From positions 1-8,397 of the forward strand of contig QKII01000102.1 of NCBI GenBank assembly GCA_003249625.1: a stretch of DNA of 8,397 nt, in the 5' to 3' direction. Below are positions 1-6,667 of this stretch, in pieces; within the stretch, counting starts at the first letter, position 1; the number at the start of each line of letters is the position of its first letter. A model generated the notes under the pieces. That model worked only from the letters and a program-made list of their open reading frames with translations, did not search any database and was not told the origin of the DNA. The position numbers and the translations under genes were made by a program. This DNA comes from Propionivibrio sp. (GTDB lineage Bacteria; Pseudomonadota; Gammaproteobacteria; Burkholderiales; Rhodocyclaceae).

Positions 1-265
1 GACACCGGCCGAGCGTATCGAAGCACCACGCCTGAGCCGCGTACTGCGACGCATTGGTGACGCGGTTCGTTCCGGAAACCGGGATTACACGCAACTGGAA
101 CGCGAAGCGATCAAGGAACTCGACAGCCATGGCTGGAAAACCGACTATGTCGCTGTGCGCCGGCAAGCCGACCTGCAGCTGCCGTCCGACCCTAACGACG
201 CACTGGTCGTCCTCGCCGCCAGTCGCCTCGGCACGCCGCGGCTGATCGACAATCTGGAAATCTGA
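1..265 (+). CDS. panC: Pantothenate synthetase (pantoate-beta-alanine ligase), C-terminal part
   Basis: PanC condenses D-pantoate with beta-alanine, using ATP, to make pantothenate, the coenzyme A precursor; it is cytoplasmic. Only the last 87 codons are in the window. The reading frame is open from base 2 to the TGA at 263-265, and the start lies upstream of the window. The visible part is the small C-terminal domain. It contains the family pattern GWKTDYVAVRR followed by a hydrophobic strand (ALVVLAASRLG) and ends in TPRLIDNLEI. The RLIDN terminus and the DY(V/I)A(V/I)R strand are typical of PanC. The gene converges on the DUF2314 gene, with only about 21 bp between the two stop codons. The identification comes from recognising these C-terminal motifs; the ATP-binding HIGH-like region is outside the window and cannot be checked. 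Confidence 0.9.
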   Translation, partial: TPAERIEAPRLSRVLRRIGDAVRSGNRDYTQLEREAIKELDSHGWKTDYVAVRRQADLQLPSDPNDALVVLAASRLGTPRLIDNLEI

Positions 266-286
266 CGCGGAACTGAATTTCTCCGC

Positions 287-778
287 TCAACAGTCGAAGC
301 CGTTGTAGCGCCGGAAGTACTCGACGTCCGCCGGGCGCATGTACTTGAACAGCACGCAAACGGTGAAACTGCCGACCTGGCGACCGTTCCGGACATAGCC
401 CCAGTCGACGATGTCGTCGCGCGAAAAGGTCGTGGTCTCTCCAAGGCTGACGTTGCTCACGACTTCCGGCGTGTTGGCTATCGTCCCTTCGAAACCCTCG
501 TCGAGAATCCAGAACGGCTTGACCCAGAATGTTTCCATCGCATCTCCGTCGCGCACGAGGATCTTGACTTTGAAAGTCGATGTCTCGGGCTCCGGATGGC
601 GCACAAGCTCGAGAAAATTATCGAGGCTCGCCTGCGCCTGCCCGATCGCTGCAAGCATCTCCGGGTTGGTCGTTCCAAATTTGGGGGGCGCCTCTCTTGT
701 TTCTTCTGCCAGCGCCACGCTCGGAAGGAAGAAACCAGCAACGCACAGGCTGGTTGCAAGCAGACGCTTCAGACACAT
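287..778 (-). CDS. Secreted DUF2314 domain protein
   Basis: This is a 163-residue exported protein of unknown function. Residues 1-24 form a classical signal peptide: basic MCLKR start, hydrophobic core, and a likely signal peptidase I site after VALA (residues 21-24). There is no proper lipobox before Cys12. The mature part has a short helical segment (about 38-60), then a DUF2314-like domain (about 65-148). Recognisable elements there are the FWVKPFW strand (84-90), the EGTIANTPE turn (97-105), DIVDWGYVRNGR (122-133) and the final SFTVCVLF strand (137-144). The reading frame stays open up to 943, but the start at 778 is preferred because it begins the signal peptide and has a GGAGG ribosome site 7 bases upstream. 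Proteins with this domain are uncharacterised, so no function is proposed. It is divergent from serC and convergent with panC. Confidence is good for the gene and moderate for the domain name. Confidence 0.82.
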   Translation of the reverse strand: MCLKRLLATSLCVAGFFLPSVALAEETREAPPKFGTTNPEMLAAIGQAQASLDNFLELVRHPEPETSTFKVKILVRDGDAMETFWVKPFWILDEGFEGTIANTPEVVSNVSLGETTTFSRDDIVDWGYVRNGRQVGSFTVCVLFKYMRPADVEYFRRYNGFDC

Positions 779-863
779 GGAGAACCTCCGTTCGGTGGAA
801 GGGCGAATGGTAAGGCCTTCGGCACTGATCGCACAGCCCCAGCTACGGCATTCCGCACTGTGC

Positions 864-892
864 TCCACAGGGGTGCGCTCTTTCGATAAAAT
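864..892 (+). promoter_or_regulatory. Putative sigma70 promoter of serC-serA
   Basis: A -10 like hexamer TAAAAT (887-892) lies 17 bases downstream of TCCACA (864-869), which matches four of six positions of the -35 consensus. This would start transcription near 899 and give a leader of about 75 nt before the serC start. It sits in the 195-bp divergent intergenic region. I saw no attenuator, riboswitch or obvious operator in the leader. The call rests on hexamer resemblance only. Confidence 0.45.
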
Positions 893-973
893 GCACCGTT
901 TCCGGATTTGATTCACTGCATTTCCATCCACCCCGTTTCGCATTCCTCATTTTCCGAACGAAAGGATTCCTTC

Positions 974-2056
974 ATGGATCGCGTATTCAATTTCAGCGCC
1001 GGCCCGGCCGCGCTTCCGCTGGACGTGCTGCAACTGGCGCAGCAGGAACTGGTCAATTGGCATGGCAGCGGCATGTCCGTGATGGAAATGTCGCACCGCG
1101 GCAAGGAATACATGAGCATTCAGGCCGATGCCGAAGCCGACCTGCGCGAGCTGATGGGCATCCCAAACAACTACAAGGTGCTGTTCCTGCAGGGCGGCGC
1201 GTCGTTGCAATTCGCCGCGGTTCCGATGAACCTGCTGCGCGGCAAAGCCTCCGCCGACTACCTGAACACCGGTGAATGGTCGAAGAAGGCGATCAAGGAA
1301 GCCAAGAAGTTCGGCGGCGTCAATGTCATCGCCTCGTCCGAGGACAAGAATTTCTCGTACGCCCCGACCCAGTCGGCCTGGAAGCTCGACCCGAACGCGG
1401 CCTACGTGCACATCACGCAGAACGAAACGATCGGTGGCGTGGAAATCTTCGACACGATCGATACCGGCGCCGTGCCGCTCGTCTCGGATATGTCCTCGAA
1501 CATCCTGTCCCGCCCGATCGACGTCTCGAAGTACGGCCTGATCTACGCCGGCGCGCAGAAGAACATCGGCCCGGCCGGCCTGACCATCGTCATCGTGCGT
1601 GAAGATCTTCTCGGCCAGACGGTCGCCGGCACGCCGACGATGCTGGACTACAAGATCCAGGCGGACAACGATTCGATGTACAACACGCCGCCAACCTACG
1701 GCATCTACATCGCCGGACTGGTCTTCAAGATGCTCAAGGCCAAGGGCGGCCTCGCCGCGATGGAGCAGGTCAACCGCGCCAAGGCGAAGATCCTGTACGA
1801 CGTGCTCGACGCTTCCAGTTTCTTCAATTCGCCGGTCGCGCTGGAAAACCGCTCGCTGATGAACATCCCGTTCACCCTGAAGAACGCCGAACTCGACGAG
1901 GAATTCCTCAAGGGCGCCAAGGCTAGCGGCATGATCCAGCTGAAGGGCCACCGTTCGGTCGGCGGGATGCGCGCATCGATCTACAACGCAATGCCGGTCG
2001 AGGGCGTGCAGGCACTTGCTGACTACATGAAGGAATTCGAAAAGACCAAGGCCTGA
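974..2056 (+). CDS. serC: Phosphoserine aminotransferase
   Basis: SerC is a cytoplasmic PLP enzyme that transfers an amino group from glutamate to 3-phosphohydroxypyruvate, giving O-phosphoserine. It also serves the analogous step in pyridoxal phosphate synthesis in many bacteria. The 360-residue length fits the family (E. coli has 362). It begins with the characteristic FNFSAGPAALP (5-15). Other family motifs are SHRGKEY (40-46), the PLP phosphate-binding GGAS (74-77), SDMSSN (171-176), the PLP-lysine segment AGAQKNIGPAG with Lys196, and the substrate-binding GHRSVGGMRASIYNA (325-339). The start at 974 was chosen over an upstream in-frame TTG at 908 because it matches the family N-terminus and follows an AAAGGA ribosome site. 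It is the first gene of an operon with serA, 17 bp downstream. Confidence 0.97.
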   Translation: MDRVFNFSAGPAALPLDVLQLAQQELVNWHGSGMSVMEMSHRGKEYMSIQADAEADLRELMGIPNNYKVLFLQGGASLQFAAVPMNLLRGKASADYLNTGEWSKKAIKEAKKFGGVNVIASSEDKNFSYAPTQSAWKLDPNAAYVHITQNETIGGVEIFDTIDTGAVPLVSDMSSNILSRPIDVSKYGLIYAGAQKNIGPAGLTIVIVREDLLGQTVAGTPTMLDYKIQADNDSMYNTPPTYGIYIAGLVFKMLKAKGGLAAMEQVNRAKAKILYDVLDASSFFNSPVALENRSLMNIPFTLKNAELDEEFLKGAKASGMIQLKGHRSVGGMRASIYNAMPVEGVQALADYMKEFEKTKA

Positions 2057-2073
2057 GCGGATAGAGGACAACC

Positions 2074-3243
2074 ATGAAACGCACCATCAAGACGCTCAAC
2101 GCCATCTCGAAACAGGGCCTGTCGCGCCTGCCGGATACGTACACGGTCGCCAACGACGCCGCCAACCCGGACGCCATCCTGGTCCGCTCCTCCGACATGC
2201 ACAAGCTGGATGTCCCGGCGAGCCTGCTCGCCGTCGGACGTGCCGGCGCCGGCACCAACAACATCCCGGTCAAGGCGATGAGTGAAAAGGGCATCGTTGT
2301 CTTCAACACGCCTGGCGCCAACGCCAACGCCGTCAAGGAACTGGTCATCGCCGGCATGCTGATCGGCGTGCGCAACATCGTACCGGCGCTCAACTTCGCC
2401 AGCAACCTGCAAGGTGACGACGAGTTCCTCCACAAGGCCGTGGAGGCCGAGAAGAAGCAATTCGTCGGTCGCGAACTGCGCGGCAGCACGCTCGGCATCG
2501 TCGGTCTCGGCGCGATTGGCTCTTTGCTCGCCGAATCGGCGCTGCAACTGGGCATGAAGGTCATCGGCATCGATCCGGAAATCACCGTCGAAGCTGCCTG
2601 GCGCCTGCCCTCGCAGGTCCGCAAGGCGACCAGCATCGAGGAACTTTTGAAGCACTCCGACTTCGTCAGCCTGCACGTGCCATTGCTGCCGGCGACGAAA
2701 AACCTGATCAACGCCGAGCGCGTCAAGGGCATGAAGAAGGGCTGCGTGCTGCTCAACTTCTCGCGCGATGGCATTGTCGACACGCAAGCGGTCATCGACG
2801 GCCTCAACGCCAATCGCCTGCAGTCCTACGTCTGCGACTTCCCGAGTAACCTGATGCGCCAGCATCCCCGCGCCGTCGCCATTCCGCATCTCGGCGCCTC
2901 GACGGAGGAGGCCGAGGAAAACTGCGCGGTGATGGTGGCCGAGCAGGTCGCCGACTATCTGACCAACGGCAACATCCTCAACTCGGTCAACTTCCCGAAC
3001 ATTTCGATGCCGCGCGGCTCGCGCTTCCGGCTGGCCATAGCCAACGCCAACGTGCCGAACATGCTCGGGCAAATCTCGACCGCTTTGGCCGGCGCCGGCC
3101 TGAACATCAACAACATGATGAACAAGTCGCGCGGCGAACTGGCCTTCACCCTGGTCGATATCGAGACCGAAGTTCCGCAGGCGGTCATCGACCAGCTCGC
3201 GTCGATCCAGGGCGTCCTGCGCGTACGCTACCTGCCGAGCTGA
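2074..3243 (+). CDS. serA: D-3-phosphoglycerate dehydrogenase, short ACT-domain type
   Basis: SerA oxidises 3-phosphoglycerate to 3-phosphohydroxypyruvate with NAD, the first step of serine synthesis and the reaction before SerC. The protein has 389 residues. It contains a split substrate domain (about 1-90 and 275-310), with the RAGAGTNNIP motif at 56-65. The Rossmann domain (about 91-274) has GLGAIG (144-149) and Asp167 for the NAD ribose. Active-site Arg231 is in NFSRDGIVD, and His272 is in IPHLGASTEEAEEN. A C-terminal ACT domain (about 318-389) suggests amino-acid, probably serine, feedback control. Length is below the 410 of E. coli SerA. The region expected to hold the catalytic Glu reads CDFPSN (254-259), with no Glu. 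The start at 2074 has an AGAGGA ribosome site 5 bases upstream. It is cotranscribed with serC and followed by a strong terminator. Confidence 0.95.
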   Translation: MKRTIKTLNAISKQGLSRLPDTYTVANDAANPDAILVRSSDMHKLDVPASLLAVGRAGAGTNNIPVKAMSEKGIVVFNTPGANANAVKELVIAGMLIGVRNIVPALNFASNLQGDDEFLHKAVEAEKKQFVGRELRGSTLGIVGLGAIGSLLAESALQLGMKVIGIDPEITVEAAWRLPSQVRKATSIEELLKHSDFVSLHVPLLPATKNLINAERVKGMKKGCVLLNFSRDGIVDTQAVIDGLNANRLQSYVCDFPSNLMRQHPRAVAIPHLGASTEEAEENCAVMVAEQVADYLTNGNILNSVNFPNISMPRGSRFRLAIANANVPNMLGQISTALAGAGLNINNMMNKSRGELAFTLVDIETEVPQAVIDQLASIQGVLRVRYLPS

Positions 3244-3263
3244 TTTCGCTCAGACTCTGCCCC

Positions 3264-3299
3264 AAGCCCCTGGCGGATTAATCCGCCAGGGGCTTTTTT
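3264..3299 (+). terminator. Rho-independent terminator of serC-serA
   Basis: This is a perfect inverted repeat with 16-base arms: 3264-3279 pairs with 3280-3295. The stem contains GCCCCTGGCGGAT and its complement, with a short AT-rich tip. A run of six T follows at 3294-3299. It begins about 20 bases after the serA stop. The stem is also preceded by A's, so it could partly act on the opposite strand. It insulates the serine operon from the beta-helix gene, whose putative -10 element lies only 15 bases beyond the T run. Confidence 0.95.
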
Positions 3300-3314
3300 C
3301 ATCAGGGAAAGGAC

Positions 3315-3320
3315 TACAAT
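3315..3320 (+). promoter_or_regulatory. Putative -10 element for the beta-helix gene
   Basis: TACAAT, one mismatch from the sigma70 -10 consensus, lies 30 bases before the start codon at 3351 and right after the serA terminator. No convincing -35 hexamer is present at the usual distance, because that position falls in the terminator T run. A promoter is needed here if termination is efficient, which supports the call. The evidence is otherwise weak. Confidence 0.4.
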
Positions 3321-3350
3321 CGGCATGCTCCACCCCTCCGGGAGGCTGCC

Positions 3351-4628
3351 ATGCCCCGTCTCAACGTCCTCTGTGCCGTTGCCGTACTATTGCTCGGTTT
3401 CTCACACGCCGGATTGGCTCAATCGACGGTTGCCCTGCCTGAATCTCCGGACTACAAGGGAGAAATCCGGCGCGGCCCTGACGGCAAGCTCATCGTCGTA
3501 GAAAAACCCCTTCTATCACCGGCAATTTCCCACGCGGCCACGCTGGTCGTTGGACCGGACGAGGCAATCAGAACGATCACAGAGGCTGCGAAACTCGCCC
3601 GCGACGGCGACATCGTCGAGATTCGCCCCGGCGAATATCGCGGCCAGACGGCGATCTGGACGCAGAACGACCTCACGATCCGTGGCAGTGGCAAACGTCC
3701 CGTGCTGCTCGCCGACGGCAAGAGCGCCGAAGGCAAGGGACTGTGGGTCATCCGCGGTGGCCGGGTACGGGTGGAGAACCTTGAATTCCGCGGTGTACGC
3801 GTGCGCGACGGCAACGGCGCCGGCATCCGCTTCGAGCGTGGACAGTTGGTCATTCACCGCTGCGCCTTCATCGACAACGAAATGGGCATCCTCACCGGCA
3901 ACTCGCCGGATCTGACGCTGGAGATCAGCGACAGCGAATTCGCGGACGCGGCTCGCCATCAGGTTGACCTCCACCACCTGCTCTACGTCGGCGCGATCGG
4001 GCGTTTCGTGCTGACCGGCAGCCGCTTTTCCAACGGCTATCGGGGGCATCTGGTGAAATCACGGGCGAGAGAAAACTACGTGCGTTATAACCTGCTCGCC
4101 GACGGCACCGGCGGTCGCGCATCGTACGAACTCGAACTTGCCAACGGGGGTATCGCCTACGTCGTTGGCAATGTATTCCAGAAGAGCGACACCGCCGACA
4201 ATGCGGTCCTCGTTTCCTACGGTGCGGAAGGTCCGCGCTGGCCCGACAACGCGCTGTATTTCGCACACAACACGCTGATCAACGACCGTCACGCCGGCAC
4301 GTTCCTCCGCATCCCGGCCGAGAGATTCCCCGGCGGCGTGGAGAGCTGGGTAATCAACAACCTGCTGGTAGGGTACGGCGAGCTCGCCGCACCGGCAAAC
4401 GGCCGCTTCGAAGGCAACCTCACGGCGCAGCGCGGCGAACTGATTGATTATGCAGGTCTCCCCTTGCGCTTGAAAACCGACTCGCCGCTGCGCGGACAGG
4501 TCCGCGTCCCCGGGAAAGCGCGGGAAACAGAACTGCTGCCCGATGCCGAATTCACTTTTCCAGCAGGAACGCGCCCGGTCACGCCGGGCAGCGCGCTGGC
4601 CCCCGGCGCCTTTCAGCGGCCGAACTGA
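3351..4628 (+). CDS. Secreted right-handed parallel beta-helix protein
   Basis: This is a 425-residue exported protein. Residues 1 to about 23 form a signal peptide (MPRLNVL, hydrophobic core, cleavage probably after GLA at 21-23). After a linker, residues about 65-345 show the repeating short-strand pattern of a pectin-lyase-type beta-helix. The first coil reads DGDIVEIRPGEYRG (85-98) and DLTIRGSG (107-114). Later coils include RVRVENLEFRGVRVRDGNG, LTLEISDSEFADA, YVVGNVFQ, LYFAHNTLIND and WVINNLLV, with Asn residues stacked as in NosD, AlgG and polysaccharide lyase folds. The C-terminal SPLRGQ and PGSALAPGAFQ resemble the closing segments of such proteins. No catalytic lyase motif is recognisable, so neither substrate nor activity can be named. 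A GGGAGG ribosome site (3340-3345) supports the start. It appears monocistronic, between the serA terminator and a convergent NYN gene 26 bp away. Confidence 0.85.
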   Translation: MPRLNVLCAVAVLLLGFSHAGLAQSTVALPESPDYKGEIRRGPDGKLIVVEKPLLSPAISHAATLVVGPDEAIRTITEAAKLARDGDIVEIRPGEYRGQTAIWTQNDLTIRGSGKRPVLLADGKSAEGKGLWVIRGGRVRVENLEFRGVRVRDGNGAGIRFERGQLVIHRCAFIDNEMGILTGNSPDLTLEISDSEFADAARHQVDLHHLLYVGAIGRFVLTGSRFSNGYRGHLVKSRARENYVRYNLLADGTGGRASYELELANGGIAYVVGNVFQKSDTADNAVLVSYGAEGPRWPDNALYFAHNTLINDRHAGTFLRIPAERFPGGVESWVINNLLVGYGELAAPANGRFEGNLTAQRGELIDYAGLPLRLKTDSPLRGQVRVPGKARETELLPDAEFTFPAGTRPVTPGSALAPGAFQRPN

Positions 4629-4654
4629 CAGTTACAACAAACGTTTTCGGCAGC

Positions 4655-5842
4655 TTATTCCACTTCCGTGGCAGCCGGCTTCGGCGCCTTGGGCTTGCGC
4701 GGCCGTCGCCCGCGTTGCGTTGCCGGCTTTGTCGCAGGCACTTCCGCTTCACCTGCGACTTCTGGAACATCGCTAACGGGTTCAGCGGCAGCGGGGATGG
4801 GCAAAACCGCCTCCGCATCGAGGGCAGGGGATGTTTGCTCTTCCTTAACAGCTTCTTTTGCCGCGCCCTTGCCACGGCCACGGCCGCGTCGCCGTGAAGC
4901 CGACGGCGCAGGGGAAGAAGCCGACTCCGCTGAATCGATCGGCATAGAAACTTCCCCTGCATCCTTCGTTTCCGGGGCGGGCTCGGCAATCACTTCAGGT
5001 ACGACCGGTTCCGGTTCGGGGCGGGCCGCTGGCGCTATCGGCGTCACGCTGCGCGACACGTACGCACCCGATTTCTCGTCGCGTCCTACATCGAGCAAGC
5101 CACGAGACTGTGCTTCTTCAAGCAGGTTGCCGAAGCTACGGAAACCGAAATGGCCCTCGTGGAAATCGGGCTTGCGCCGCTTCATCGCCTCCTTGAGCAT
5201 CGACGCCCAGATCTTCCCGCTTTCGCCCCGCTCGACGATCAGTGCATCGAACGTCGTGATGGCCAGTTCGATAGCCTCGGCCTTGCGCGCTGCATGTTCC
5301 TCCGGCGACAGTCGCGGCATCGTCTGCACCGCTTTGGGATCGCGGCGCCCCACGGCACGCTGGCTTTCGCGTACCAGATCGTCGTAGAAGATGAACTCGT
5401 CGCAGTTCGCGATCAACAGATCCGACGTCGATTGCCGGATGCCCACGCCGATCACGTACTTGGCGTTCTCGCGCAGTTTTGAAACCAGCGGCGAAAAGTC
5501 CGAATCGCCACTGACGATGACGAAGGTATTGACGTGCGACTTGGTGTAGCAAAGGTCGAGCGCATCGACAACCATCCTGATGTCCGCTGAATTCTTTCCT
5601 GACAGGCGCACATGCGGGATCTCTATGAGCTCGAAATTCGCCTCATGCATCGCCGCCTTGAAACCCTTGTAGCGCTCCCAGTCGCAATACGCCTTTTTCA
5701 CCACGATGCTGCCCTTCAGCAGCAGACGTTCGAGCACCGGCTTGATGTCGAACTTGTCATACTTGGCGTCGCGCACACCGAGCGCAACGTTCTCGAAGTC
5801 GCAGAACATCGCCATGCTGACCGATTCGAGTGATGCCACCAT
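4655..5842 (-). CDS. NYN-domain nuclease with OST-HTH/LOTUS domain
   Basis: This is a 395-residue probable RNA-acting protein. Residues about 10-155 form an NYN (PIN-like, LabA/DUF88) domain with the expected acidic metal-binding set: Asp15 in FCDFENV, Asp87 in SADIRMVVDAL, and Asp113 and Asp115 in VSGDSDFSPLV. Residues about 183-265 fit an OST-HTH/LOTUS domain (IWASMLKEAMKRRKPDF, then HFGFRSFGNLLEEA). Bacterial proteins with this architecture are thought to bind and cleave RNA, but the substrate is unknown. Residues 266-395 are low-complexity Ala/Pro/Glu sequence with basic patches: RRRGRGRGKG (317-326) and RGRRPRKPKAPKP (377-389). The start at 5842 has a strong AAGGAGG site 5 bases upstream; Met10 is an alternative but has less support. 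It lies 36 bp downstream of the AcrR-like gene in the same direction, so it may be cotranscribed with it, from its own promoter, or both. Confidence 0.9.
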   Translation of the reverse strand: MVASLESVSMAMFCDFENVALGVRDAKYDKFDIKPVLERLLLKGSIVVKKAYCDWERYKGFKAAMHEANFELIEIPHVRLSGKNSADIRMVVDALDLCYTKSHVNTFVIVSGDSDFSPLVSKLRENAKYVIGVGIRQSTSDLLIANCDEFIFYDDLVRESQRAVGRRDPKAVQTMPRLSPEEHAARKAEAIELAITTFDALIVERGESGKIWASMLKEAMKRRKPDFHEGHFGFRSFGNLLEEAQSRGLLDVGRDEKSGAYVSRSVTPIAPAARPEPEPVVPEVIAEPAPETKDAGEVSMPIDSAESASSPAPSASRRRGRGRGKGAAKEAVKEEQTSPALDAEAVLPIPAAAEPVSDVPEVAGEAEVPATKPATQRGRRPRKPKAPKPAATEVE

Positions 5843-5867
5843 GATGCCTCCTTGTTGGATTGCCGCG

Positions 5868-5873
5868 AGTATA
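5868..5873 (-). promoter_or_regulatory. Putative -10 element for the NYN gene
   Basis: On the minus strand this reads TATACT, one mismatch from the -10 consensus. It sits 25 bases before the NYN start codon, in the 36-bp gap after the tetR stop. Transcription would start near 5861, leaving a very short leader with the AAGGAGG site. The matching -35 position, inside the 3' end of tetR, has no good hexamer. The NYN gene may therefore have its own promoter besides read-through from tetR. Confidence 0.4.
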
Positions 5874-5878
5874 GCCGG

Positions 5879-6517
5879 CTAGAGTTGTTTTTCCGGAGCG
5901 AACTTCAACCCGAGGCCGGCGAGGTACGTATCGATAAGCGACGGACCGTAGCTGGCGAGCGGAAAGAGCGTCTTGTCCAACGTCCAGTTCAATACCAGTC
6001 CGTCGATCACGGACATCAAGCCAACCGCTGCGAAGCGCGGGTCAATTGCCGCCGGCAGAAAACCGAGTTCCCGGGCGCGGCGGAAGGCGTCTTCGCTAAG
6101 CGAAAGATAACGGTTGCCGCATTCAAGATGGCTGTCTCGAATCGCCGCCATCTCGCCGACGTATTCGCACTTATGCCACGAGATCTCGAGCATGCGGAAA
6201 TAGCTCGGGTCGTTGACCACGCGTTCGAGAAAATGAAACGCCAGCTTGCGCAATAGATCGACCGGATTCTCGTCCGGGGGCTCTTGCAATTCCGCTAGTT
6301 TTGCTTCGAGTTGCCCGAATACCCGATCCACCATCGCGTCGAACAAATCCGCTTTATTGGCGAAATGCCAGTAGATCGCCCCGCGCGTTACCCCAGCAGC
6401 CGCCGCGATCTCGGCCAGAGAAGTGCGGCTGACACCGTGTTCCTGAAACACCAGCTCGGCCGCGTCGAGTATCGCATTGCGGGTTTCCTGCGCTTCTTCC
6501 TTGGTTTTTCGGGCCAT
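5879..6517 (-). CDS. TetR-family repressor, AcrR/TtgR subfamily
   Basis: This is a 212-residue transcriptional repressor, about the length of E. coli AcrR (215). The N-terminal helix-turn-helix (about 10-56) is nearly canonical for efflux-pump repressors: ETRNAILDAAELVF, TSLAEIAAAAGVTRGAIYWHFANKADLF. The ligand-binding domain carries the AcrR-type segment ISWHKCEYVGEMAAI (112-126), typical of regulators that sense hydrophobic drugs and derepress RND pumps. The frame is open to 6541, but Met at 6517 is preferred because MARKTKEEAQETR matches the conserved start of this subfamily. The ribosome site there is weak (GAGAAAG). A palindrome resembling the AcrR operator lies 67 bases upstream, so autorepression is likely. 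Its normal partner, a divergent acrAB/ttgAB-like operon, is absent from this window. The downstream neighbour is an NYN nuclease gene. The symbol is left empty because the true target is unknown. Confidence 0.92.
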   Translation of the reverse strand: MARKTKEEAQETRNAILDAAELVFQEHGVSRTSLAEIAAAAGVTRGAIYWHFANKADLFDAMVDRVFGQLEAKLAELQEPPDENPVDLLRKLAFHFLERVVNDPSYFRMLEISWHKCEYVGEMAAIRDSHLECGNRYLSLSEDAFRRARELGFLPAAIDPRFAAVGLMSVIDGLVLNWTLDKTLFPLASYGPSLIDTYLAGLGLKFAPEKQL

Positions 6518-6568
6518 GAGCTTTCTCGCCGGGATTGCCACACCGGGGTTTGTCCTGATGTCGGCACG

Positions 6569-6574
6569 ATTTTA
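6569..6574 (-). promoter_or_regulatory. Putative -10 element of the AcrR-like gene
   Basis: On the minus strand this reads TAAAAT, 52 bases before the chosen start codon. The -35 position expected 16-18 bases upstream falls inside the palindrome at 6584-6611, which has only weak resemblance to TTGACA there. A repressor bound to the palindrome would cover this promoter, which fits autoregulation. The evidence is hexamer resemblance plus position. Confidence 0.4.
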
Positions 6575-6583
6575 GCTCACTCC

Positions 6584-6611
6584 GTGACATACATCCCTGC
6601 ATGTATGTCAC
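6584..6611. promoter_or_regulatory. AcrR-type operator palindrome
   Basis: Perfect inverted repeat: GTGACATACAT (6584-6594), 6-base spacer CCCTGC, ATGTATGTCAC (6601-6611). The core half-sites ACATACAT and ATGTATGT and their spacing match the E. coli AcrR operator as I recall it (half-sites TACATACATT and AATGTATGTA around a 4-base centre). It lies upstream of the AcrR-like gene and overlaps the expected -35 region of its promoter. The adjacent repressor is the obvious ligand. The palindrome is seen directly; its role is inferred from subfamily knowledge. Confidence 0.85.
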
Positions 6612-6667
6612 ACGACGAAGGCGGACCTCCGTAACTACGGGGACCCACCTTAACGAAAGACAAGGCT

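Noticed and set aside
266..286. GCGGA / TCCGC inverted repeat between panC and the DUF2314 gene as a bidirectional terminator
   Set aside because: The stem is only 5 bp with a 10-base loop and no real T tract on either strand.
779..943. Extending the DUF2314 protein to an upstream start at 943
   Set aside because: The extension would bury the signal peptide inside the protein. The start at 778 has a good ribosome site and places the signal peptide at the N-terminus.
947..2071. Long minus-strand open frame (374 codons) opposite serC
   Set aside because: The sense strand encodes a full-length SerC with all motifs. The antisense frame is open because of GC-rich codon bias, and its product has a His/Arg/Val-rich composition that resembles no known family.
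1923..3072. Two long minus-strand open frames opposite serC/serA (1923-2813 and 2023-3072)
   Set aside because: They are antisense shadows of serA. They have no ribosome site or recognisable domain and overlap each other.
4629..4654. Terminator between the convergent beta-helix and NYN genes
   Set aside because: The 26-bp gap has no inverted repeat followed by a T run.
4668..5387. Plus-strand open frame of 239 codons opposite the NYN gene
   Set aside because: It mirrors the low-complexity tail of the NYN protein. It has Ser/Ala-rich composition and no ribosome site.
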